Notes: generated by a model not told the origin, from the sequence alone. A stretch of 7,166 bases of DNA from Tannerella sp. (GCA_031289515.1 JAITPH010000066.1:1-7166); one strand, 5' to 3'; positions 1 through 6,138 are shown, counted from the first letter of the stretch. A program made the numbers and translations.

Positions 1-1275
1 TTGTGCAGCTTGTCTGCTCAAAAGAAAAATGTGGAGATAATACCTTACGCGGAATCGAAAGATGTTGTTTCTGCGCTTGATTTCGGCGCTAAAGCCGACG
101 GTAAAACGGATGATACGGACGCTATTCAGAAAGCGCTTAATTCGTTCGGCCTGCAAGGCGGAACGGTCTACCTGCCACGCGGTACGTATCTTATAGCAGG
201 CTCTTTGAATGTTCCGCAAACAGTCACGCTAAAAGGCTTTTTCGAATCTGTGCCTTCGCATAACGGAATACGTAACGCCGGAATGCCTAAACCGGGCGAC
301 GACGGTACTACGCTACTGATAACCGGAGGCAAAGGCAAGGATATCGAAGCTACTCCGACTATTACAATTAACACGAACAGTACGCTGCGTGGCATTGTGA
401 TGTACTGGCCGCTGCAAGACCCGGACAAAATACCGGATTCGTATCCGTGGGGCGTTGCAATGAAAGGCAAAAATCCTGCTTTGCTTGATGTGGAAATGCT
501 TAATCCCTACAATGCTATCGATGCGTCGCACAATGAACGCGCCCTTATCCGGAATATTAGCGGCCAGCCGCTGCGCAGAGGCATTTATGTGGACGCTATC
601 TATGATATAGGCAGAATCGAAAACGTGCACTGGAATCCGTGGTGGAGCATGAAAAAGACGCTTTACGACTGGCAACGCGAAAACGGCGAGGCTTTTATCT
701 TTGAACGCACGGACTGGCATTATGTCATCAATACGTTCTGCTTCGGCTATAAAGTGGGCTATAAATTCGGCGCAAGCCAGGGCAGCACCGGCTCGTGTAA
801 CGGTAACTTCCTCGGAATTGGCGCCGACGCTTGCCATACGTCGGTGAAAATAGAACAGAGCGCGCCTTATGGTCTGCTTATTACTAATGCCGAATTTGTT
901 GCTTTGAACGGCGACGACCCGACTATGATAGAAGTGACGGACGCGAATCGCGGTAATGTGCGGTTTGTGAACTGCGCTTTTTGGGGTCCCTGCAATCAGA
1001 TAGCGAAGATTGGCGGCCGCGGTACGGTGGGTTTTGCCGAATGTATCTTTGTCCAGTGGGACAGGAAAAAAGAAAACCGGAGCGCGATACAGGTTAATAG
1101 CGGCTCTGTCTCCATACGTGGCTGCGACTTCATGAACGATAGCCCGCAAGTGTTCCTGAGCGATAAGGTAGACCGCGCAATAGTTAGCGAAAATACCGTT
1201 CGCGGCAAAGTCCGCATAGAAAACAATGCCAAAAACAGCTATGTGAACGGAAATCTGGGAACGGAGAGCAATTGA
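1..1275 (+). CDS. Secreted pectate-lyase-superfamily (Pectate_lyase_3 / GH28-like) beta-helix protein, 5' end missing
   Basis: The reading frame is open from the first base, so this is the 3' part of a longer gene. The leading TTG is probably an internal Leu codon: the first residues (LCSLSA, then QKK) look like the end of a signal peptide cleaved before Gln, so only some 10-20 residues are likely missing. Residues 27-39 (DFGAKADGKTDDT) followed by 'AIQKAL' and 'GGTVYLPRGTY' at about 41-63 are the N-terminal signature of the Pectate_lyase_3 domain shared by GH28-like and phage tail-spike beta-helix proteins. The remainder has short strand-turn repeats expected of a right-handed parallel beta-helix (for example 'IEVTDANRGNVRFVNCAFWG' and 'SVSIRGCDFM'). 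The product is presumably periplasmic or surface exposed. I see no confident catalytic residues, so lyase, hydrolase or purely binding roles are all possible. It ends in TGA at 1273-1275, 420 bp before the GH31 gene. Fold confident, activity unknown. Confidence 0.85.
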   Translation: MCSLSAQKKNVEIIPYAESKDVVSALDFGAKADGKTDDTDAIQKALNSFGLQGGTVYLPRGTYLIAGSLNVPQTVTLKGFFESVPSHNGIRNAGMPKPGDDGTTLLITGGKGKDIEATPTITINTNSTLRGIVMYWPLQDPDKIPDSYPWGVAMKGKNPALLDVEMLNPYNAIDASHNERALIRNISGQPLRRGIYVDAIYDIGRIENVHWNPWWSMKKTLYDWQRENGEAFIFERTDWHYVINTFCFGYKVGYKFGASQGSTGSCNGNFLGIGADACHTSVKIEQSAPYGLLITNAEFVALNGDDPTMIEVTDANRGNVRFVNCAFWGPCNQIAKIGGRGTVGFAECIFVQWDRKKENRSAIQVNSGSVSIRGCDFMNDSPQVFLSDKVDRAIVSENTVRGKVRIENNAKNSYVNGNLGTESN

Positions 1276-1328
1276 AAGACTTCTGCCGTTGAAAGTCTTC
1301 AGTTGAAAGTCTTATTCAGTTGAAAGTC
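1272..1328 (+). repeat. Four copies of TTGAAAG(A/T)C just after the beta-helix gene
   Basis: The 9-mer occurs at 1272-1280, 1289-1297, 1303-1311 and 1320-1328, with start spacings of 17, 14 and 17 bp. The first copy overlaps the TGA stop. The first copy carries A instead of T, which makes AAGACTT (1276-1282) complementary to AAGTCTT (1293-1299): a 7-bp stem with a 10-nt loop immediately after the stop codon. There is no run of T after it, so it is at best a weak terminator or an mRNA 3'-end stabiliser. The repeats are too few and too irregular for a CRISPR array. Confidence 0.6.
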
Positions 1329-1354
1329 GCGTAGACCGTCATATCGGGCAGTAT

Positions 1355-1425
1355 CCGTCATTGCGAGGAACGAAGCAATCCAGCGCCCTGTCTTTCTTTG
1401 GGATTGGTCGTTGGTCGAAGGCAAG
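1355..1425 (+). repeat. Decayed composite palindrome (REP-like unit + linker + eroded inverted unit)
   Basis: The left arm 1355-1381 is a full unit with core TTGCGAGGAACGAAG and ends in CAATCC. It is followed by a 19-nt linker (1382-1400) containing GCGCCCTGT, then by GGATTG (1401-1406) and GGCAAG (1420-1425). The same order of parts occurs at 5861-5946, where the right arm is intact; the two linkers have the same length and agree at about 14 of 19 positions. The right arm here matches only in patches and is about 6 nt shorter, so it can no longer form the full hairpin. Confidence 0.7.
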
Positions 1426-1428
1426 TAA

Positions 1429-1455
1429 CCGTCATTGCGAGGAACGAAGCAATCC
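1429..1455 (+). repeat. REP-like palindromic unit, solitary full copy
   Basis: This 27-bp copy is identical to the unit at 1355-1381, including core TTGCGAGGAACGAAG and the flanking CCGTCA / CAATCC. It stands alone, with no matching linker or inverted partner immediately downstream. Together with the other copies in the window it defines a dispersed intergenic repeat family. Confidence 0.8.
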
Positions 1456-1524
1456 AGACTTCAAGAGTGAAGAGCGTGGAATTGAGAACTGATGGGTAAA
1501 ATTGTTAAATGTCAATTAAATTCC

Positions 1525-1551
1525 AGATTGCTTCGTCCCTCGAAATGCCGA
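1525..1551 (-). repeat. REP-like palindromic unit, degenerate inverted copy
   Basis: On the plus strand the reverse complement of the unit can be followed as 'GATTGCTTCGTCCCTCG' and then 'AAATGCC'. It has about five differences from the intact copies, including C for T within the CCTCG part and A for C in the GCAATG part. It lies opposite in orientation to the copies at 1429-1455 and 1596-1622. Confidence 0.65.
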
Positions 1552-1560
1552 TACTGCAAC

Positions 1561-1622
1561 AATGACGGATACCACCGCAATGACGGATAGGTCTGCCGTC
1601 ATTGCGAGGAACGAAGCAATCC
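1561..1622 (+). repeat. Partial inverted units joined to a full REP-like unit, forming an 11-bp hairpin
   Basis: Two truncated inverted units (AATGACGGAT at 1561-1570 and CCGCAATGACGGAT at 1575-1588) precede a full direct unit at 1596-1622 with core TTGCGAGGAACGAAG. CGCAATGACGG (1576-1586) and CCGTCATTGCG (1596-1606) are perfectly complementary over 11 bp with a 9-nt loop. The copy lies about 75-100 bp before the GH31 start and is not followed by a T run, so it is not an obvious terminator. Confidence 0.7.
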
Positions 1623-1695
1623 GGACTTAAGTGGAAAGCACGGATAACTACAATAAAAACAAATTAAATAAGAACAATTAAAAACAAAACAAAGA

Positions 1696-4071
1696 ATGAA
1701 AAAGATTATAGCAATATTAACGATAACCCTGTTTGCAAGTCACTTGTATTCGCAGGACTTCAGCGGCTATCAACGCACCGAAAGCGGCGTTAAGGCAACT
1801 GTTAACGGCGTCGATATAGAACTCCAATTCTATAACGACGACATCGTCAGAGTACTGAAATACCCCGCCGGAACAGAAAAAACAGAAAAAAAGAGCTTCT
1901 CGGTGATAATGACGCCGCAAAAAACAGACCTCCGACTTACCCAATATAATAATGTGATAACCCTTTCAACACAAACCCGGATTGCAACCTTGAACTTGCT
2001 GACAGGCGACGTCTCGTTCAACGGCATCGATACCCGCCCTTTCATATCGGAGAAAAACACATCGACAAAATTTGAGCCGCGCGACTACAAAAGCGGCAAG
2101 TCATACCAAATACAACAAACGTTCGTAATAGACAAACAGGAAGCGGTTTACGGACTTGGACAACATCAAAAAGGCGGCTTGAATCAACGCGGCAAAACCA
2201 TCGCCCTCCGCCAGCAAAACATGGAGATAGCTATCCCGATCATTCACTCAATAAAAGGATATGCCGTATTCTGGGACAACTATTCTCCCACAACATACAA
2301 GGACAACCTGGACGGAATGACTCTCACATCCACATCGGGCAACTGCATGGATTACTATTTCATGTACGGCAAAACCGCCGACGGCACAATCGTCCAGATA
2401 CGCCTCCTGACCGGTCAGGCACAGATGTTTCCGCTCTGGACGTACGGTTTCTGGCAAAGTCGCGAGCGATACGCTTCGCAACAGGAACTCCTTGACGCGG
2501 TAAAAAAATACCGTCAGTTAGGCATTCCGCTCGACGGAATAGTTCAGGACTGGCAATATTGGGGCACGGACAACAAACGCTGGAACGCCGTCAAATTCGA
2601 CAATCCGGCATTTCCCAACCCCAAAAAGATGATCGAAGAAGTGCATAAAAACAACGCGCACATTGCAATATCCGTCTGGCCGTCTTTCGGACCTGAAACG
2701 GACATACATAAAGAACTAAAAAACAAAGGCTTGCTTTTCGATTTTGACACATATCCACAAAGAATCGGAGTAAAAGTTTACAATCCGTTCAACCCCGAAG
2801 CGAGAGACATCTACTGGAAATACATGAACAAAAACCTGTTTTCGCTTGGAATTGACGGCTGGTGGCTCGACGCAACCGAGCCGGAAGACAATATCGGCGA
2901 AGATTCTTTCAATGAATCCGCCTATCTCGGAGCATACAGAGACGTATCCAACGCATTTCCGCTGTTCACCGTCGGCGGTGTCTATGAACATCAGCGTAAA
3001 TCGACGTCCGCCAAACGTGTATTCATCCTCACCCGCTCGGCTTTTGCCGGTCAGCAGCGTTATGCAGCCAACTCATGGTCGGGCGACGTGGATTCGCGCT
3101 GGAGCGTCCTGCGCAAACAGATACCCGCCGGACTGAACTTCTCTCTCTGCGGAATCCCTTACTGGAACGCGGATATCGGCGGTTTCTGGTCGAACAGGGC
3201 ATATCCCCGCGGCTTGAGAGACAAAGCGTTCCATGAATTATATGTTCGCTGGCTACAGTTTGCCGCGTTCACGCCGATGATGCGGTCGCACGGCACGAAT
3301 ACGCCCCGCGAGATATACCAGTTCGGGGAAAAAGGCGATTGGGCTTTCGACGCGCAGGCGAAATATATCGGAATGCGCTACCGTCTGTTGCCGTACATAT
3401 ACTCTAATGCCCATGATATTTCGGCAGACGCAGGCTCGATGATGCGGGCTTTGTTCATGGATTTCGCACGCGACGCCAAAGTTCGCGACATCGACGACCA
3501 GTACATGTTCGGCAAATCGCTGATGGTAGCTCCGGTAACGGATTCGATGTATGTCTCGCGCGCCACGGGAACGGCTGTCGAGGATTTCAGCGTAGTTAAA
3601 ACGCGCAGCGTCTATCTGCCGGGTCGCGGCTCCGAATGGTACGATTTCCATACAGGGAAAAAATATGCCGGAGGGCAAAACGTCGATTATCCTTGCCCGA
3701 TAGATATAATTCCCCTGTTCGTCAAAGCCGGAAGCATCATTCCTTACGCGCCGGTAATGCAGTATGCGACTGAAAAACAGTGGGATAATCTCGATTTATT
3801 CATCTTCCCCGGCAGCGACGCCGAATTTGTGCTCTACGAGGACGAAGGCGATAACTACAACTACGAAAAAGGCGCTTTCTCGACTGTTTCATTCAAATGG
3901 AACGACAAGGAACAGACTTTGACGATAGGCGACGTGCAGGGCGCTTTTCCCAAAATGCTGAAAAGCAGACTTTTCAATGTTACTATTGTCGGAGAATCGA
4001 AGTCCGTTTCGTCGGAAAGTCCTGATAAAAAGATAAAATACGAAGGCCGGGCGATAACAGAGAAACTATAA
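1696..4071 (+). CDS. Secreted glycoside hydrolase family 31, probably alpha-xylosidase or alpha-glucosidase
   Basis: A 791-residue exo-acting retaining alpha-glycosidase. Residues 1-19 form a signal peptide (MKK, hydrophobic core, cleavage likely at LYS-Q), so it acts in the periplasm or at the outer membrane. The N-terminal mutarotase-like beta-sandwich includes VYGLGQHQ at 151-158. The (beta/alpha)8 barrel has IVQDWQYWG at 282-290, the nucleophile motif DGWWLDATE with Asp392, and the acid/base motif SWSGD with Asp464, then MMRSHGT at 528-534 and RYRLLPYIYS at 561-570. The C-terminal beta-domains include YEDEGDNYNYE at 714-724, typical of the DUF5110 region. Both catalytic Asp residues are present, so it should be active. 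The double Trp before Asp392 and the VQDW motif resemble Bacteroidota alpha-xylosidases, but substrate choice within GH31 cannot be fixed from motifs alone. No PA14 insert is seen, unlike some larger xyloglucan alpha-xylosidases. The start follows an A-rich leader without Shine-Dalgarno. It is probably co-transcribed with the GH43 gene 29 bp downstream. Confidence 0.93.
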   Translation: MKKIIAILTITLFASHLYSQDFSGYQRTESGVKATVNGVDIELQFYNDDIVRVLKYPAGTEKTEKKSFSVIMTPQKTDLRLTQYNNVITLSTQTRIATLNLLTGDVSFNGIDTRPFISEKNTSTKFEPRDYKSGKSYQIQQTFVIDKQEAVYGLGQHQKGGLNQRGKTIALRQQNMEIAIPIIHSIKGYAVFWDNYSPTTYKDNLDGMTLTSTSGNCMDYYFMYGKTADGTIVQIRLLTGQAQMFPLWTYGFWQSRERYASQQELLDAVKKYRQLGIPLDGIVQDWQYWGTDNKRWNAVKFDNPAFPNPKKMIEEVHKNNAHIAISVWPSFGPETDIHKELKNKGLLFDFDTYPQRIGVKVYNPFNPEARDIYWKYMNKNLFSLGIDGWWLDATEPEDNIGEDSFNESAYLGAYRDVSNAFPLFTVGGVYEHQRKSTSAKRVFILTRSAFAGQQRYAANSWSGDVDSRWSVLRKQIPAGLNFSLCGIPYWNADIGGFWSNRAYPRGLRDKAFHELYVRWLQFAAFTPMMRSHGTNTPREIYQFGEKGDWAFDAQAKYIGMRYRLLPYIYSNAHDISADAGSMMRALFMDFARDAKVRDIDDQYMFGKSLMVAPVTDSMYVSRATGTAVEDFSVVKTRSVYLPGRGSEWYDFHTGKKYAGGQNVDYPCPIDIIPLFVKAGSIIPYAPVMQYATEKQWDNLDLFIFPGSDAEFVLYEDEGDNYNYEKGAFSTVSFKWNDKEQTLTIGDVQGAFPKMLKSRLFNVTIVGESKSVSSESPDKKIKYEGRAITEKL

Positions 4072-4100
4072 ATACAATTAAATAATTAAATATCAATGCA

Positions 4101-5078
4101 ATGAAAAAAAGTATCTTATTATTATGTTTATTTTGCGTAAATTGCGCACAGAGCGGTGACTTGTACGCTCAAACGGCAAAGAATCCGTTTGTACAACATT
4201 TATACACAGCCGATCCGTCGGCGCGGGTATGGGCAGACGGTCGTCTGTATGTCTATCCCTCGCATGACGTAGCTCCGCCACGCGGATGCGATTTGATGGA
4301 TCAATATCACGTTTTTTCGACCGACGACATGGTTAACTGGGTCGATCACGGCGAAATACTTCGCTCAAGTCAGGTGGAGTGGGGACGTCCGGAAGGCGGT
4401 TTCATGTGGGCGCCCGATTGCGTCTACAAAGACGGAACATACTATTTCTACTTTCCGCATCCGAGCGAAACGAGATGGGGCAGTTCGTGGAAGATAGGCT
4501 TGGCTACAAGCAAGTCGCCGGCGAAAGACTTTGTTGTTCAGGGATATGTGAAGGGCATGCAGTCGCAGATCGATCCTAACGTATTCATCGACGACGATGG
4601 ACAAGTCTATATTTATCAGGGCGGCGGAGGCGTTTGTCTCGGCGGTAAACTGAAAGATAACATGATGGAAGTGGACGGAGAACTTCAGAAAATGGAGGGC
4701 TTGGTCGATTTTCACGAGGCGACTTGGGTGTTCAAACGTAATGGCGTTTATTATCTTACATATTCCGACAACCATGACGATAACTGGAAAGACGGAGTAA
4801 AAGGCGATAACCGGTTACGTTATGCAACAGGCAAAAGTCCGCTCGGTCCCTGGACACATCAGGGTATTTACATGGAGCCGACCAATAGCTATACGAACCA
4901 CGGCTCGGTAGTCGAGTTTAAGGGACAGTGGTATTCGTTTTATCACGATAGCTCACTGTCGGAACAGAAAGGCGAATTTAACGACTGGCTGCGTTCGGTG
5001 TGCGTCGATAAATTGTATTTCAATTCCGATGGAACAATCCAACCGGTAAAGCAGACGAAAGAGTTTTCCGTGAAATAA
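4101..5078 (+). CDS. Secreted glycoside hydrolase family 43 (arabinofuranosidase / beta-xylosidase type)
   Basis: A 325-residue inverting five-bladed beta-propeller enzyme, about the length of a single-domain GH43. All three family carboxylates are visible: Asp38 (general base, in TADPSARVW), Asp158 (pKa modulator, in QIDPNVF) and Glu206 (general acid, in FHEATWVFKRNGVYYLTYS). WAPD at 103-106 with 'DGTYYFYF' is a further GH43 hallmark. There is no C-terminal XynX or carbohydrate-binding domain. The N-terminus is an export signal; cleavage after DLYA (23) before Gln fits signal peptidase I, while Cys15 (CVNC-AQSGD) could be a poor lipobox, so free versus lipid-anchored is unsettled. An out-of-frame ATG sits 5 nt before the chosen start. 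The gene lies 29 bp after the GH31 gene with no terminator between them, so an operon is likely. GH43 members release alpha-L-arabinose, beta-D-xylose or galactose; the specific sugar is not determined here. Confidence 0.92.
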   Translation: MKKSILLLCLFCVNCAQSGDLYAQTAKNPFVQHLYTADPSARVWADGRLYVYPSHDVAPPRGCDLMDQYHVFSTDDMVNWVDHGEILRSSQVEWGRPEGGFMWAPDCVYKDGTYYFYFPHPSETRWGSSWKIGLATSKSPAKDFVVQGYVKGMQSQIDPNVFIDDDGQVYIYQGGGGVCLGGKLKDNMMEVDGELQKMEGLVDFHEATWVFKRNGVYYLTYSDNHDDNWKDGVKGDNRLRYATGKSPLGPWTHQGIYMEPTNSYTNHGSVVEFKGQWYSFYHDSSLSEQKGEFNDWLRSVCVDKLYFNSDGTIQPVKQTKEFSVK

Positions 5079-5090
5079 TAGCTCGGCGCT

Positions 5091-5690
5091 CTATTTGAAC
5101 ACCTTAATACGTTCGTCCAACGGCTGAAATGTCTTCGGCGCAGGCTCCTTTGTCGGCGCGCCGAAGGGCATTTGGGCTATCAGTTTCCAATTTGCGGGAA
5201 GATTCCACGTCCGGCGTACATCTTCGTCTATCAACGGATTGTAATGCTGCAACGAGACGCCTAACCCGGCGTCGTCCAGAAGCGTCCAAAGCGCGAACTG
5301 GTGCATGGCTGACGATTGTGTAGACCAGACAGGGAAATTTTCCGCATAAGTGGGAAGCTGCTCCTGCAAGCCTTTCACGACGCTTTCGTCTTCAAAAAAC
5401 AGCGCTGTGCCGTGTCCCGCCGCGAAACCGTTGATTTTCTTTTCCGTGACGGCAAATGCGTTGGGCGACACGATCTTACGCAACACGTCGGCGACGATGT
5501 TCCATAATTTCGCATGATGCTCGCCCAATAACAACACAATCCTGCCCGACTGCGAATTGAATGCGGACGGCGCATAAGTGACAACCCAGCGCACAAACTC
5601 TTCAATCGTAGCGTCGCTGACAGGCGAGTCTTGCGCAATTGCATAATAACTGCGGCGATGTTTAATCGCCTCTCTGAATGTTTTTTCCAT
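5091..5690 (-). CDS. Nitroreductase-family FMN oxidoreductase (Frm2/Hbn1/CinD-like)
   Basis: A 199-residue cytosolic flavoprotein without signal peptide. The family pattern is clear: 'FREAIKHRRSYYAI' at 5-18 (the Arg-Arg-Ser FMN-phosphate contact), APSAFNSQSGR at 40-50, 'AMHQFALW' at 128-135, GLGVSLQHYNP at 142-152, and the closing MPFGAP segment. The short length, the S-Y-Y after the Arg pair and the NSQ-type loop fit the Frm2-like subgroup (yeast Frm2/Hbn1, lactococcal CinD) better than NfsA/NfsB. Members use NAD(P)H to reduce nitro compounds or quinones, and some respond to oxidative or copper stress; the natural substrate is unknown here. It has its own promoter on the minus strand, about 24 bp before the ATG, and converges on the GH43 gene with 12 bp between stop codons. 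It is probably unrelated to glycan breakdown. Confidence 0.88.
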   Translation of the reverse strand: MEKTFREAIKHRRSYYAIAQDSPVSDATIEEFVRWVVTYAPSAFNSQSGRIVLLLGEHHAKLWNIVADVLRKIVSPNAFAVTEKKINGFAAGHGTALFFEDESVVKGLQEQLPTYAENFPVWSTQSSAMHQFALWTLLDDAGLGVSLQHYNPLIDEDVRRTWNLPANWKLIAQMPFGAPTKEPAPKTFQPLDERIKVFK

Positions 5691-5713
5691 ATTTTTGTTT
5701 TAAAATAGCAAGA

Positions 5714-5745
5714 CAAAGATAGTCATTATTCCTACAATCTGCAAA
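5714..5745 (-). promoter_or_regulatory. Bacteroidota-type promoter for the nitroreductase gene
   Basis: Read on the minus strand, TTTG (5745-5742) is followed by a 20-bp spacer and TATCTTTG (5721-5714). This matches the established -33 TTTG / -7 TAnnTTTG consensus of the Bacteroidota primary sigma factor exactly in sequence and closely in spacing. Transcription should start near 5707, giving a leader of about 17 nt before the ATG at 5690. An A9 tract (T5755-5763 on the plus strand) lies about 10 bp upstream of the -33 box, where an UP-like element would sit. The leader is A/T-rich with no Shine-Dalgarno. Confidence 0.8.
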
Positions 5746-5785
5746 AAAGTATTCTTTTTTTTTGCTGGGGATTGATTTTGCGAAA

Positions 5786-5820
5786 AAGCAGGTTATTGTA
5801 TTATGTACAATAACTTGCTT
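5786..5820 (-). terminator. 15-bp AT-rich hairpin, candidate terminator (or operator dyad)
   Basis: The arms 5786-5800 and 5806-5820 are complementary over 15 bp around a 5-nt loop. The single imperfection (5791/5815) is G-U in plus-strand RNA and A-C in minus-strand RNA. In minus-strand RNA the hairpin ends in UGCUUUUUCGC, five U in a row, which suits a factor-independent terminator. Its position also makes sense: both the Rpn gene and the nitroreductase lie on the minus strand, so it could stop Rpn read-through just before the nitroreductase promoter. Against this, the stem is AT-rich and lies about 350 nt past the Rpn stop. A regulator-binding dyad about 40 bp upstream of the -33 box is the alternative. 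Confidence 0.45.
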
Positions 5821-5860
5821 CGCCGGATAGGTATGGCATTTGTCATTGCCAATAAAGGAT

Positions 5861-5946
5861 TGTTTGCCGTCATTGCGAGCCTGCGAAGCAATCCGGCGCC
5901 CTGTATATCTTCTGGATTGCTTCGTTCCTCGCAATGACGGCAAGCG
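5861..5946. repeat. Intact composite palindrome: two different REP-like units head to head around a 19-nt linker
   Basis: The left arm (5861-5894) carries the unit variant with core GCGAGCCTGCGAAGC. The right arm (5914-5946) is the inverted unit of the other variant, complementary to core GCGAGGAACGAAGC. They pair over about 30 positions including outer flanks beyond the unit (GTTTGCC against GGCAAGC), with an internal bulge of 3-4 nt exactly where the variants differ. The linker 5895-5913 contains GCGCCCTGT, as in the decayed copy at 1355-1425. Transcribed in either direction it would form a long hairpin. A T8 tract at 5953-5960 lies 6 nt beyond it on the plus strand, too far for a classic terminator. 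Confidence 0.8.
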
Positions 5947-6001
5947 CAGCCGTTTTTTTTCGTCATTATAAGAAAGACGGTTGTTTCAAAAATTAATCGG
6001 C

Positions 6002-6111
6002 ACGCAGATGACGCGGATTATACTGATATACGCGGATTTTCCAATACTTGTTTATCATGATTCATATTTACAATAAAGATTCATATTTGCGAAAATCTGC
6101 TTTATCTGCGT
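6002..6111. repeat. Imperfect 18-bp inverted repeat with internal direct repeats (CGCAGAT type)
   Basis: The left arm ACGCAGATGACGCGGATT (6002-6019) and the right arm AATCTGCTTTATCTGCGT (6094-6111) are complementary at 14 of 18 positions, including an unbroken ACGCAGAT / ATCTGCGT end. Between them are a further CGCGGATTTT (6031-6040), echoing the left arm, and an 11-bp direct repeat GATTCATATTT at 6059-6069 and 6078-6088. The layout resembles a miniature non-coding element with terminal inverted repeats. No flanking target-site duplication is obvious. I have a general memory of CGCAGAT-rich intergenic repeats in this phylum but cannot assign a named family. Confidence 0.5.
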
Positions 6112-6138
6112 ATTTTTGACACACCTTCCTGACAAACA

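Larger units (their letters stand above)
1276..1695. other. 420-bp gene-free spacer built mostly of intergenic repeats
   Basis: No reading frame here has protein-like composition. From left to right it contains the TTGAAAGTC cluster (to 1328), one decayed composite palindrome (1355-1425), a full REP-like unit (1429-1455), about 70 bp of unremarkable sequence (1456-1524), a degenerate inverted unit (1525-1551), partial units joined to another full unit (1561-1622), and an A-rich leader directly before the GH31 start (about 1650-1695). I looked for the Bacteroidota promoter pair TTTG / TAnnTTTG upstream of the GH31 gene and found no convincing match, so its promoter is not located. The A-rich leader without Shine-Dalgarno is normal for this phylum. 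Confidence 0.75.

Noticed and set aside
313..1149. 278-residue open frame on the minus strand inside the beta-helix gene
   Set aside because: It is fully opposite a gene with a clear domain signature, its translation shows no recognisable family and has composition typical of antisense frames.
1482..1504. Possible promoter for the GH31 gene (TTG ... TAAAATTG)
   Set aside because: TAAAATTG differs from TAnnTTTG at one position, the spacing to TTG is only 12 bp, and it is about 190 bp upstream of the start codon.
1355..1622. CRISPR array
   Set aside because: The repeated units are few, unevenly spaced, occur in both orientations and are palindromic with decayed forms; no cas gene is present.
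3253..3678. 141-residue minus-strand open frame inside the GH31 gene
   Set aside because: It lies opposite conserved GH31 barrel motifs; its length is explained by codon bias of the real gene.
4365..4775. 136-residue minus-strand open frame inside the GH43 gene
   Set aside because: It overlaps the GH43 catalytic core on the opposite strand and has no leader or recognisable content.
5375..5716. 113-residue minus-strand frame overlapping the nitroreductase
   Set aside because: Same strand but a different frame from a well-supported gene; its start lies around the predicted -7 promoter box and no domain is visible.
5662..5943. 93-residue minus-strand frame with SLRGTKQS and IASQARND segments
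   Set aside because: These peptides are simply the translation of the two REP-like units; the frame also crosses the nitroreductase promoter and hairpin. It is a repeat artefact.
5950..5980. Imperfect hairpin CCGTTTTTTTT / AAGAAAGACGG
   Set aside because: The stem has two mismatches and is mostly A-T pairs made by a T8 tract; this could easily be chance and no T run follows it.
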